DNA of 64,000 nt from DATJPY01 sp035506135 (GTDB lineage: Bacteria; Myxococcota_A; UBA9160; PR03): NCBI GenBank assembly GCA_035506135.1, contig DATJPY010000076.1, positions 21,579 to 85,578 of the forward strand. The letters run 5' to 3'. Made by a program: the position numbers and the translations under genes. Numbering within the stretch: the stretch's first letter is position 1; each line of letters opens with the position of its first letter. The notes under the pieces were generated by a model. The model was not told where the DNA came from. It worked only from the letters and a program-made list of their open reading frames with translations, and ran no database searches. Shown in pieces: positions 51,552 to 60,039 of this stretch.

Positions 51552-52706
51552 ATGGACGACGCCCCGGACCCCCCGCCCGACTCGTCGGGATCCTCCTGGC
51601 AGGACGTCGGAGCCGCCGAGGTGCTCGGCCGGCGCGCCATCCAGCCCGTGACCGTCGGTCGCACCCGCATCGCTCTCGTGTGTCGCGGCGGGCGCTTCAG
51701 TGCGATCTCGGGCGTCTGCAACCACGTCGGCGGCCCGCTCGGCGAGGGCACGCTCGAGGGCGACTACGTGGTCTGCCCCTGGCACCACTGGAAGTTCCAC
51801 TGCGAGACCGGCCTCGGCGAGCCCGGCTACGAGCAGGACGCCGTGCCCCGCTACGACGTGAAGGTCGAAGGAGGGCGCGTCTGGATCCGCCCCGAGGCGC
51901 AGAGCCCCCGCCGCCGCCAGCGCCACGCACGGCATCCGCTGGCGCACATCGCGCAGCGCGGCGAGCCGGGCGGCGCGCCCCCGGACGCACCGCTCCGCGT
52001 GCTCGGCCTCTCGACCACCAACCAGGACGATGCGTACCCGCGCTACTCGACGTCCGAGGCCCTGCTCGAGACGGCGCTGGCCCGCGCCCGCGACCTCGGC
52101 GCCGACGCGCAGATGCTGAAGGTGCGCGAGCTGCGGTTCCGGCACTGCGAGGGCTACTACTCGAAGAGCGCGCGCGCCTGCACCTGGCCGTGCTCGATCA
52201 CGCAGATGGACCCCGACGACCAGATGGACCGCATCTACGCGGGCGTGGTGCAGTGGGCGGACGTGTTCCTCGTCGCCACTCCGATCCGGTGGGGAGCCGC
52301 ATCCTCGCTCTACTACAAGATGGTGGAGCGCATGAACTGCATCCAGAACCAGGAGACGATCGCGAACCGCGTGCTGCTCCGGAACAAGGTGGTCGGGCTG
52401 ATCGTCACCGGCGGCCAGGACAACGTGCAGGCCGTGGTCGGCCAGATGATGACGTTCTTCGGCGAGCTCGGCTGCCAGTACCCGCAGTTTCCGTTCATCG
52501 CGCACAGCCGCGGCTGGTCCGCCGAAGACATGGAGCGCAACGTCGCCTACGTGCAGAGCTCGAGGGATCTGCACGACGGGGCGCGCGCGCTGGTCGAGCG
52601 CTGTCTCGACACATGCCGCGCACTGCTCGGCGTGCGCATCGGCGCGGAAGAGCCGATGCGCGGCGGGCGCAAGGCGCATCGCCTGGACGTGCGCGCGGAG
52701 ATCTAG
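51552..52706 (+). CDS. Rieske [2Fe-2S] domain fused to a flavodoxin-like NADPH-FMN reductase domain
   Basis: A 384-residue two-domain protein. The Rieske domain (about 15-120) has both ligand boxes: CNHVGGPLG (Cys-x-His) and CPWHHWKFHC (Cys-x2-His). After an Arg/Pro-rich linker (about 118-150) comes a flavodoxin-fold reductase domain (LRVLGLSTTNQDDAYPRYSTSEALLETAL, FLVATPIRWGAASSLYYKMVERMN, VGLIVTGGQDNVQ). This order would allow intramolecular electron transfer from FMN to the iron-sulfur cluster. The partner or substrate is unknown. It is divergent from the SDR gene and converges on the enoyl-CoA hydratase gene. Confidence 0.9.
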   Translation: MDDAPDPPPDSSGSSWQDVGAAEVLGRRAIQPVTVGRTRIALVCRGGRFSAISGVCNHVGGPLGEGTLEGDYVVCPWHHWKFHCETGLGEPGYEQDAVPRYDVKVEGGRVWIRPEAQSPRRRQRHARHPLAHIAQRGEPGGAPPDAPLRVLGLSTTNQDDAYPRYSTSEALLETALARARDLGADAQMLKVRELRFRHCEGYYSKSARACTWPCSITQMDPDDQMDRIYAGVVQWADVFLVATPIRWGAASSLYYKMVERMNCIQNQETIANRVLLRNKVVGLIVTGGQDNVQAVVGQMMTFFGELGCQYPQFPFIAHSRGWSAEDMERNVAYVQSSRDLHDGARALVERCLDTCRALLGVRIGAEEPMRGGRKAHRLDVRAEI

Positions 52707-52718
52707 GCGCGAAGCGCC
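52706..52718. terminator. Small hairpin between convergent genes
   Basis: GGCGC (52706-52710), a GAA loop and GCGCC (52714-52718) lie directly after the stop of the Rieske-flavodoxin gene, 8 bp before the stop of the convergent hydratase gene. The stem is only 5 bp and no T-run follows, so it is a weak bidirectional terminator candidate. Confidence 0.3.
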
Positions 52719-52725
52719 GCGCGGC

Positions 52726-53424
52726 TCAGGAGGCGCGCAGCGGGTCGACGTCGCGGTCGAGTGACTGGCGCAGCGTGTCGAGCGACGCGGCGCGCAGCCG
52801 CCGCTTGGTCGCCTGGTGCGCCGGCTGACGGAGCTGCTCCGCCAGCCGCGCCGCCTCGGCCAGCGCCGCGCCCTCGAGCTGCTGCGGCGCCAGCACGCGG
52901 TCGAGGAATCCCGCCTCGACGGCGTCGTCCGGCGCGTAGATCTCGGCGAGCGCGGTAGCTCGTACGCGGTGCCGCGGCGAGAGCCGCTCGCGCGCCAGCT
53001 CCATCGCGAAGCCCGGCAGCGTCATGCCGATGGCGACCTCGTTCAGGCCGATCTTGTACGCCCCCTGCGCGCCCAGACGCAGGTCGGGGGCGAGCAGCAG
53101 CACGGCGCCCATCGCGAGCGCGTGGCCGGTGCACGCGATCACCACCGGCAGCGGGCACTCGTAGACGCGGATCGCGAAGCGCGCGCCCGCCACCACCAGG
53201 GCCGGCACGGCGTCGCCTCCCTGGTTCATCACCCGGAGGTCGAAGCCGCCCGAGAACCGATCGGGCCGCCCCGCCAGCACGATCGCCTTCGCCTCCTTCT
53301 CGGCGCGATCGAATGCCGCATGGAGCGCGTCCAGCATCGCGTGCGAGAACGCGTTGGCCTTGCCGTCGTCCATGCGCACCAGCGCGACGGCCCCGTGCAG
53401 CTCGCTGTGGACGATCTCGCCCAC
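52726..53424 (-). CDS. Enoyl-CoA hydratase/isomerase (crotonase) family protein
   Basis: A 232-residue crotonase-fold protein. The first oxyanion-hole segment is NAFSHAMLDALHAAFDRAE...VLAGRPDRFSGGFDL, the second CTGHALAMGAVLLLAPDLRLG; the second catalytic Glu position is in GLNEVAIGMTLPGF. Slightly shorter than typical (about 260), lacking part of the C-terminal helix. The reaction on acyl-CoA could be hydration or isomerisation. It lies 3 bp downstream of the thiolase gene, so the two form a beta-oxidation pair. Confidence 0.92.
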   Translation of the reverse strand: MGEIVHSELHGAVALVRMDDGKANAFSHAMLDALHAAFDRAEKEAKAIVLAGRPDRFSGGFDLRVMNQGGDAVPALVVAGARFAIRVYECPLPVVIACTGHALAMGAVLLLAPDLRLGAQGAYKIGLNEVAIGMTLPGFAMELARERLSPRHRVRATALAEIYAPDDAVEAGFLDRVLAPQQLEGAALAEAARLAEQLRQPAHQATKRRLRAASLDTLRQSLDRDVDPLRAS

Positions 53425-53427
53425 CGC

Positions 53428-54624
53428 TCACGCTCGCTCGAAGAGCGACGCGAAGCCCTGGCCTCCGCCGACGCACATCGTGACGATGCCGTAGCGCTTG
53501 CCGGTCCGGCGGAGTTGGCGCAGCAGGAGCCCGGTCAGGCGCGAGCCGGTCATCCCGAACGGGTGGCCGATCGAGATCGAGCCGCCGCTCGGATTGAGCT
53601 TCTCGTTCGGGATCTCGAGCACGCGCTGGCACTGCAGGAGCTGCGAGGAAAAGGCCTCGTTCAGCTCGATCACGTCGATGTCCTTCATCGCGAGGCCGTG
53701 CCGCTTGAGCAGCTTCGGCACTGCGAAGATCGGCCCGATGCCCATCTCCTCGGGGCCGCAGCCGGCGACGGCGGCGCCTCGGTAGACGCCGAGCGGCTTC
53801 ACGTTGAGCTGTTTGGCGCGCTCGGCCGACATGAGCAGCGTGGCCGATGCACCGTCCGAGAGCTGGGAGGCGTTGCCGGCCGTCACCGTGCCGCCTTGCT
53901 CCGCGGGCTTGAAGACCGGCTTCAGCTTGGCGAGCCCGTCGAGCGTCGTGTCGGCTCGATTGCACTCGTCGCGATCGACCAGGCAGTCCTCCTCGTACGG
54001 CGCTTCGCCCTTCTTCTCGACCTTGCGCCGCGTCTTCATCGGCGCGATCTCCTCCGCGATCCAACCCTTCTCGGCCGCGGCGGCGTAGCGCTGCTGACTC
54101 TGCAGCGCGTAGCGGTCCTGGTCCTCGCGCGACACCTTGTAGCGCTCCGCGACGACCTCGGCGGTGACGCCCATCGGGAAGTACAGGCCGGGGAAGCGCG
54201 CCTGCGCCGTCTTGTTGACGAGTCGATGCGTGTTCTGCGTTCCGTCCTGCATCATCGTGATCGTCTCGACGCCGGCTCCGATGGCGACCTCCGCCCCCTC
54301 GTGCAGGATCGCGTGCGCGGCCATCATCACCGCCTGCGAGCCCGACGAGCAGAAGCGGTTCACGCTGGTCGCCGCCACCTCCTTCGGGAAGCCCGCCGCC
54401 ATCGCCGCGATGCGCGACATGTTCATTCCCTGACAGCCCTCGGGCATGCCGACGCCGGTGATCACGTCCTCGATCTCGGCGGGGTCGAGGTTCGGAACCC
54501 GCTCGACGACCGAGCGCAGGCAGTGCGCCAGGTAGTCGACGGGCTCGGTGATGTTGAAGGATCCGCGATGGGCCTTGGTGAGCCCCGTGCGGACGCTCTC
54601 GACGATGACGGCTTCGCGGGCCAT
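53428..54624 (-). CDS. Acetyl-CoA C-acyltransferase (thiolase)
   Basis: A 398-residue thiolase. The nucleophile lies in SVNRFCSSGSQAVMMAA, the second catalytic pair in ELNEAFSSQ and GHPFGMTGSR, and the acid/base Cys in CVGGGQGFASLFE. Length and spacing fit the degradative thiolase I (FadA-like) class. It starts at ATG 54624 with GGAGG upstream, and a TATAGT box reads leftward at 54667-54672. It heads the operon with the hydratase. Confidence 0.95.
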   Translation of the reverse strand: MAREAVIVESVRTGLTKAHRGSFNITEPVDYLAHCLRSVVERVPNLDPAEIEDVITGVGMPEGCQGMNMSRIAAMAAGFPKEVAATSVNRFCSSGSQAVMMAAHAILHEGAEVAIGAGVETITMMQDGTQNTHRLVNKTAQARFPGLYFPMGVTAEVVAERYKVSREDQDRYALQSQQRYAAAAEKGWIAEEIAPMKTRRKVEKKGEAPYEEDCLVDRDECNRADTTLDGLAKLKPVFKPAEQGGTVTAGNASQLSDGASATLLMSAERAKQLNVKPLGVYRGAAVAGCGPEEMGIGPIFAVPKLLKRHGLAMKDIDVIELNEAFSSQLLQCQRVLEIPNEKLNPSGGSISIGHPFGMTGSRLTGLLLRQLRRTGKRYGIVTMCVGGGQGFASLFERA

Positions 54625-54698
54625 GGAGGGTCCTCCCGGTGCAGGGCGCGGCGACGGAGAAGCGGGACTATACCGCTTCGCGCCGCGAGCGTCCGCTC

Positions 54699-54727
54699 TC
54701 GACGCGCGCGGCCCGGGCGTCTAGAGT
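54699..54727 (+). promoter_or_regulatory. Promoter candidate for apaG
   Basis: TCGACG (54699-54704) and TAGAGT (54722-54727) are separated by 17 bp in the 129-bp region divergent from the thiolase gene. Predicted initiation is about 20 nt before the GTG at 54754, leaving room for its GGAGG Shine-Dalgarno. The -35 match is partial. Confidence 0.35.
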
Positions 54728-54753
54728 CCGCCGCGCCGGAGGGCGGAGGTCGC

Positions 54754-55143
54754 GTGTCCACGTCGGAATCCACCACGAACGGGGTCTCGATCGAAGTGGA
54801 TGCCCGCTACTCGGCAGAGCACTCGGCCCCGCACCTCTCGCAGTGGTTCTTCCTCTACACCATCCGCATCCGCAATCTCGGCGACGAGGCGGTTCAGCTC
54901 GTGTCGCGGCACTGGATGATCACCGACGCCACGGGCCGGGTCGAGGAGGTGCGCGGTCCGGGCGTGGTCGGCGAGCAGCCCGTGCTCGAGCCCGGGGCGA
55001 GCTTCGAGTACACGTCGGGGTGTCCCTTGCAGACGCCCTTCGGCTGGATGCGCGGCCGCTACGAGATGGTCGCGGCTGGGCGGCGCCGCTTCCACGCGGA
55101 GATCGCATCCTTCGAGCTGCGCCAGCCGAACGCGCTGCACTGA
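54754..55143 (+). CDS. apaG: ApaG protein (Co2+/Mg2+ efflux-associated family)
   Basis: A 129-residue immunoglobulin-like beta-sandwich of the ApaG/DUF525 family. The signature runs WFFLYTIRIRNLGDEAVQL, LVSRHWMITDATGRVEEVRGPGVVGEQPVLEPGA and YTSGCPLQTPFGWMRGRYEM. A pyrophosphate-binding role has been suggested for the fold; biological function is unsettled. GTG 54754 follows GGAGG closely. The EEP-family gene starts 12 bp after its stop. Confidence 0.95.
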   Translation: MSTSESTTNGVSIEVDARYSAEHSAPHLSQWFFLYTIRIRNLGDEAVQLVSRHWMITDATGRVEEVRGPGVVGEQPVLEPGASFEYTSGCPLQTPFGWMRGRYEMVAAGRRRFHAEIASFELRQPNALH

Positions 55144-55155
55144 CGGCAGCGCGCG

Positions 55156-56010
55156 GTGGCGCTCCGGCTCCTGACGCTGAACCTGTGGCACGACAACGGC
55201 CCGTGGCCGCGGCGCGCCGAGCGCATCCGCGAGTGGCTCGACCGGCTCGATCCGGACGTGGTCGGCTTCCAGGAGGCGCTGCGCGGAGGCGGCTCCGACC
55301 AGGTGACTGAGCTGCTGGGCGCCCGCCTCCCCTACCGCGAGTATGCTCGTGGCAGCACCTTCACCCGCGGAGCGGGCCACCTGGAGTTCGGAAACGCGGT
55401 GGCGAGCCGGTGGCCGATCTCGGAGCACGAGGTGCTGCGGCTGCCCGACCGCGGCGACGCCGAGACGCGAGCGGCACTCTGGGTCGCCATCGCGGCGCCG
55501 TTCGGACCGCTGGCCGTGACTTGCACGCACCTCCACTGGCGCTTCCACCACGGCGACACGCGCGTGCGGCAAGTCCACGAGGTGGCCCTGCACGCGATCG
55601 GGAGGCGACCGCGCACCGGGTACCCGCCCGTCCTGCTCGGCGACTTCAACGCGGAGCCCGACTCCGACGAGATCCGCTTCCTGACCGGCCTGCACGGCGT
55701 GGAGGGCAAGAGCGTCTACTTCAACGACGCCTGGCGGGTGGCGGGAGACGGCGGGCGCGGCATCACCTGGTCGAACCGCAATCCCTGGGCGCGTCTGGCG
55801 CTCGAGCCCGACCGCCGCATCGACTACGTGTTCGCGGGCTACCCGACGAGCGAGGGGCTCGGGCTCGTCGAGGCCTGCCGCGTGGTGTGCGACGACGCGG
55901 TCGGCGGCATCTGGCCGAGCGATCACTTCGGCGTGTACGCGGAGCTGCGAACCGACCCGCTTCCCGATGGCGTCCGCGCCCCCGTATTCGGCGCCGGCGC
56001 GGGGGCGTGA
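55156..56010 (+). CDS. Endonuclease/exonuclease/phosphatase family protein
   Basis: A 284-residue DNase-I-fold metal phosphoesterase. Conserved stations: LLTLNLWHDNG, DVVGFQEALRG (metal Glu), CTHLHWRF, LGDFNAEPDSDEI, IDYVFAG and the catalytic SDHFGVYAEL. No signal peptide or membrane segment. The substrate could be a nucleic acid, an inositol phosphate or a sphingolipid, and the sequence alone does not discriminate. GTG 55156 starts in the family N-terminal strand. Confidence 0.9.
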   Translation: MALRLLTLNLWHDNGPWPRRAERIREWLDRLDPDVVGFQEALRGGGSDQVTELLGARLPYREYARGSTFTRGAGHLEFGNAVASRWPISEHEVLRLPDRGDAETRAALWVAIAAPFGPLAVTCTHLHWRFHHGDTRVRQVHEVALHAIGRRPRTGYPPVLLGDFNAEPDSDEIRFLTGLHGVEGKSVYFNDAWRVAGDGGRGITWSNRNPWARLALEPDRRIDYVFAGYPTSEGLGLVEACRVVCDDAVGGIWPSDHFGVYAELRTDPLPDGVRAPVFGAGAGA

Positions 56011-56061
56011 GCTCGGCGTCGATCCGCCGGCGCAGTGGGATCGATGGTAGACTCGCCGTCG

Positions 56062-57639
56062 ATGGGCGCGACGCGGCCGTCGGGACGCTGGGCGTGGGCG
56101 ACCCTCGCCGCCGCGGTCCTGCTGCTCTCCGCGGTCTGGCGACTCGAGACGCTCGATCGGCGTCCTCTCTGGATGGACGAGCAGTTCACCGAGCGCGTGG
56201 TGCGCGGGTCGGCCGATCTCGCCGCGCTGTGGAAGGTCGGCAGCCAGGACGATTATCAGCACCCTCCGCTGGCCTACCTCGGCCCCTGGCTGGCGGCACA
56301 CGGAGTCGAGACGCCGGCCCGCTTGCGCCTGCCGTCCGTCGTCGCCGGCCTCGCTTCGATCGCGCTGCTCGCGGCGCTGGGCCGGCTTCTCTTCGATCGC
56401 TGGACGGGTCTCTTCGCAGCGTTCCTGATGGGGATCTCGATCTATCACGTCGACTTCTCGCAGGAGGCGAGGCCCTACATGGCGGGCCTCGCCTTCACGC
56501 TGGGGCAGTATCTATCGCTGTTCGGGTTCCTGCTGCGGGGGCGGAGGGAGCTGCTCGTGCCGTTCGCAGCGTGCGCGGCCGCGGCGCTCTACACCTACCA
56601 TCTGGCGCTGCTGCACGTCGGCGTCGCGGCCGGCGTGTCCGTCCTCCAGGTCACCGACTGGGCGCGCAACGCGGAGCGCCGCGGCTTGACGGCAGCGGAC
56701 GCGAAGGCACGCTGCGTGGCGCTGGGCCTCGCGTTCCTCGCCGTCGCCGTCGTCTACCTGCCACAGATTCCGAGCCTGGTCGGCCTCCTGTCGTCCCGCG
56801 GCGCGATTCCCAGCCATGTGCTCGACGTGAGCCCGCGCTTCGTGCACGAGCTTGTGCAACGCTGGGGAAGCGGCAGCGGATGGACCACGAATCTCTACGA
56901 GGCCGCCTTCGCGATCGGCGCGTTGCGACTCGCGGCCCGCCGCGACCTCGTGGCGCTGGGTGTGCTCGGCTGGCTCGCAGGCCCGGTGCTGGTCTTCGCC
57001 TGCATCCCGTTCTCGAAGTACTTCGACATCCGCTTCCTGATCTCGGCCCTGCCTGCCTTCTTCCTCGTCGCAGCCGCCGGGGTCGATGGAGCCGCGCGGG
57101 TCGCGGGCCTGCTCGCAGCGCGCGTCGGCTTCGCAGAGGGTGCGACGGCAGCCGCGCGCGCTGCGACGCTCGGGGCCAGCGCGGTCGCGTTCCTCGTGCC
57201 TGCCGTCGGCCTGTACCGCCTGTTCCGTGTCGCCGAGCGGCGCTGCGGTGACTTCGTCAACCTGCCCGAAGTCATCGAGGCGCACGATCGCCTGTGTGCC
57301 GACCATCTGGTCCTCAACACGATCTACGCCGAGCACCAGTTCCTCGTGAAGAGCCTCCGCAAGGGCATCGCGCTCGAGCCGGGCGCGCTCGACGCCTTTC
57401 TGGGGAGCTACGCGTTCGACGGCGGCCCATCGATCGAGATCACGCGCAGCGGCGACCGGCTGATGGCGCAGGTACCAGGCCGGTTGCAGTACGAGCTGGT
57501 CCCGGAGTCGGATACACGCTTCTTCTACCGGGTGCTCAGCGAGCGCACGATCACGTTCGAGCGCGGCGCCGACGGCCAGATCGAAGCGCTGGTACTCGAT
57601 TCGCCCGGTGGCTCGGCGCGCGCCACGCGGCAGCCCTGA
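56062..57639 (+). CDS. GT39/ArnT-like membrane glycosyltransferase
   Basis: A 525-residue integral membrane protein with about ten to eleven helices. The first extracytoplasmic loop has DRRPLWMDEQFTERVVRG, containing the acidic DE pair that is the catalytic signature of PMT/ArnT-type enzymes using lipid-linked sugars, followed by QHPPLAYLGPW. The C-terminal 130 residues are soluble and unrecognised. ATG 56062 is chosen because a TAGACT box (56048-56053) ends 8 nt before it; an ATG at 56044 is an alternative. The glycan acceptor is unknown. Confidence 0.85.
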   Translation: MGATRPSGRWAWATLAAAVLLLSAVWRLETLDRRPLWMDEQFTERVVRGSADLAALWKVGSQDDYQHPPLAYLGPWLAAHGVETPARLRLPSVVAGLASIALLAALGRLLFDRWTGLFAAFLMGISIYHVDFSQEARPYMAGLAFTLGQYLSLFGFLLRGRRELLVPFAACAAAALYTYHLALLHVGVAAGVSVLQVTDWARNAERRGLTAADAKARCVALGLAFLAVAVVYLPQIPSLVGLLSSRGAIPSHVLDVSPRFVHELVQRWGSGSGWTTNLYEAAFAIGALRLAARRDLVALGVLGWLAGPVLVFACIPFSKYFDIRFLISALPAFFLVAAAGVDGAARVAGLLAARVGFAEGATAAARAATLGASAVAFLVPAVGLYRLFRVAERRCGDFVNLPEVIEAHDRLCADHLVLNTIYAEHQFLVKSLRKGIALEPGALDAFLGSYAFDGGPSIEITRSGDRLMAQVPGRLQYELVPESDTRFFYRVLSERTITFERGADGQIEALVLDSPGGSARATRQP

Positions 57640-57674
57640 GCCGGGCGGCGAGCGAGCTATGGTACGCGCCGCGC

Positions 57675-60011
57675 ATGCCGGCTCATGACCCGCGGAGATT
57701 CGCCGCGATCGCGCTCGTCTCTGCGGCGGTCATCCTCCTGCAGATTTCCCTCACGCGGATCCTGAGCGTCGTCGTCTGGTACCACTGGGCCTTCTTCTCG
57801 ATCTCGCTCGCCATGCTCGGCGTCGGCGCGCCCGGGGTGTGGTTCTCGTTCGTTCGACGGCGCGAGCGTTGGCTGCTTCCGCTCCTGCTGGCGGCGGCGC
57901 TCCTGGTGCCCGCGGGCGTGATCGCGATCGTTCAGGCGACGCATCGGTTCGGCAGCGCTGCGATCGTATTCTGCCTGGCCGCGCTGCTGCCCGCGATGCT
58001 CGCGCTCGGCGGCTCGGTCTGCGTGCTGCTGCTCGAAGCACCCGGCCTCGCGATCGGGCGGATGTATGCCTTCGACCTGCTCGGCGCCTGCGCGGGGGCG
58101 CTGGCGGTGGTGCCGCTCCTCAACTGGGTCCCCACGCCCCAGCTCGCGGGTGCGCTCGGGGTCCTGCCGCTCGCCGCCTACGTCCTGCTCGGTGGGTCGC
58201 GCCTGGCGAGCTCCGCCACCGCTGTGCTGCTTCTCGCGGTGCTCGCGGCCGGCACGCCCTTTGCCGTCAGATATACCAAGATGTATGACGAGACACGGCC
58301 GCGCACGAAGCCGATCTACGAGCGCTGGACCTCGACCGGACGCATCACCGTCTTCGACAACGTCTTCTTCTCGGCCGACCCCGGCGCCGTCTTCGGCTGG
58401 GGCCTGGGCAGTCGGATGCCCGGAGTCGCGGCGCCCGAGCAGTACTGGATCGAGCAAGATGGCTCGGCGGGAACGCCGATCACCCGCTTCGACCGAGAGC
58501 TGCAGCGGTACGACTACCTCTTCCAGGACGTCACCACCGTCGGCTATCAGGTGCGTCCGCCGGCGCGCGTCGCCATCGTGGGCGCCGGTGGGGGCCGCGA
58601 CATCCTCACGGCGCGCCTGGCGGGCGCCCGCGACATCGACGCCATCGAGCTGAACCCCGCGATCGTGGACGCGCTGCGCGGGCCGTTCGGGAGCTTCTCC
58701 GGAGGGGTCTACGATCTCCCGGGCGTGCGCGCGATCGTCGGCGAGGGCCGCAGCGTGCTGACCCGCAGCGCGGGCGCCTATGACCTGATCCAGATCTCGC
58801 TGATCGACAGCTGGGCTGCAACGGCGGCGGGGGCGTACTCGCTCTCGGAGAGCAACCTCTACACCCTCGAAGCGTACCGGCTCTACTGGTCGCGGCTGAG
58901 CGCGCGCGGGCTCGTGTCCACCAGCCGCTGGGCGACCAACGCGGCGGGCGTCGGAGGAGCGGAGCTCCCTCGGCTGCTGTTGCTCGTGCAGGCGGCGCTC
59001 CGCGCGGAAGGCATCGCGAACCCCGAGGCTCACCTCGCGGTGGTGCAGGGGGGGCAGGTCGCCACCGTCCTCATGTCGCGCATTCCGTTCGCGGGGCCCG
59101 AGCTCGAGCGGCTGCGCGAGGTGACGGCCCTGCGCGGCTTCGAGCTGCTGCTGCCGGAGTCGAGGGAGCCTGCCGGCCCGCGCTGGCTTGCGGAGCTCTC
59201 GGCGCCGGGAGGCCACGATGGGCTCCGTCTGGACCCTCCCACCGACGACCGGCCCTTCTTCTTCCAGGTCGTATCGCCCTTTCGGCGGGTGCCGGAGCGC
59301 GTGATTCGAAGCATCGGCATCAATGCGGAGGGTGTGGCGGCGCTGCAGTTCCTGATGCTCGCGATGGCCCTCGTCGCATGCGCCCTGTTCTTCGCGCCCT
59401 TCGCGATCGGGCGCCGACTGCCGCGCGGACCGGAGTTCTGGCGCGGGAGCGCCTTCTTCGTCGCAATCGGGCTCGCGTTCCTGTTCGTCGAGGTCGCCTG
59501 GGTGCAGCGCCTCATCCTCTACGTCGGCCATCCGAGCCATGCCACGACGGTGGCTCTCGCCTCTCTGCTCCTCGGGGCGGGCGTGGGCTCGTCGCTCGCG
59601 GAGCGGACGGGCGTGCCACGAGGCGCGCGCCTCGGATTGCTGCTTCCGGTCGCGGTGGCTGGAGTCAACGCGCTGCTCGCACCCGTTTGCGAGGCCACGC
59701 TCGGGTGGCCGCTGGCTGCGCGAGTCGGGACGAGCGCCGCGCTGCTGATCCCCGTCGGCTTCCTGATGGGTCTTCCATTCCCGCTCGGCATGGTTCGGTT
59801 CGGAGCGACCTCCACGCCCTGGTACTGGGCGCTGAACGGCGTCGCCGGCGTCCTTGCGAGCGTGCTCTCGCTGGCCCTGTCGATGGAGATCGGCTTCTCG
59901 AGGGTGGCGTTCCTCGGCGCGGCGTTCTATCTCGCCGCGTGGCTCCTGCTGCGAGCGAGCCCTTCGCGATCGCCGGGCCTCGCGACGATCCGCCCGACGT
60001 CGACGACCTGA
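57675..60011 (+). CDS. Membrane protein with spermidine synthase-like Rossmann domain
   Basis: A 778-residue protein of three parts: an N-terminal membrane block (about 10-210, six to seven helices), a soluble spermidine synthase-like SAM/decarboxy-SAM fold (about 290-560, with VAIVGAGGGRDILTARLAG and IDAIELNPAIVDAL, then DLIQISLIDSWAATAAGAYSLSE), and a C-terminal membrane block (about 575-760, seven helices). The aspartate/glutamate substrate pocket of true spermidine synthases is not clearly intact, so polyamine synthesis is uncertain. ATG 57675 has a TATGGT box ending 11 nt upstream and no Shine-Dalgarno. Confidence 0.85.
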   Translation: MPAHDPRRFAAIALVSAAVILLQISLTRILSVVVWYHWAFFSISLAMLGVGAPGVWFSFVRRRERWLLPLLLAAALLVPAGVIAIVQATHRFGSAAIVFCLAALLPAMLALGGSVCVLLLEAPGLAIGRMYAFDLLGACAGALAVVPLLNWVPTPQLAGALGVLPLAAYVLLGGSRLASSATAVLLLAVLAAGTPFAVRYTKMYDETRPRTKPIYERWTSTGRITVFDNVFFSADPGAVFGWGLGSRMPGVAAPEQYWIEQDGSAGTPITRFDRELQRYDYLFQDVTTVGYQVRPPARVAIVGAGGGRDILTARLAGARDIDAIELNPAIVDALRGPFGSFSGGVYDLPGVRAIVGEGRSVLTRSAGAYDLIQISLIDSWAATAAGAYSLSESNLYTLEAYRLYWSRLSARGLVSTSRWATNAAGVGGAELPRLLLLVQAALRAEGIANPEAHLAVVQGGQVATVLMSRIPFAGPELERLREVTALRGFELLLPESREPAGPRWLAELSAPGGHDGLRLDPPTDDRPFFFQVVSPFRRVPERVIRSIGINAEGVAALQFLMLAMALVACALFFAPFAIGRRLPRGPEFWRGSAFFVAIGLAFLFVEVAWVQRLILYVGHPSHATTVALASLLLGAGVGSSLAERTGVPRGARLGLLLPVAVAGVNALLAPVCEATLGWPLAARVGTSAALLIPVGFLMGLPFPLGMVRFGATSTPWYWALNGVAGVLASVLSLALSMEIGFSRVAFLGAAFYLAAWLLLRASPSRSPGLATIRPTSTT

Positions 60012-60039
60012 CCCCTCGCCTCCGACGTGCTGGCGCCGC

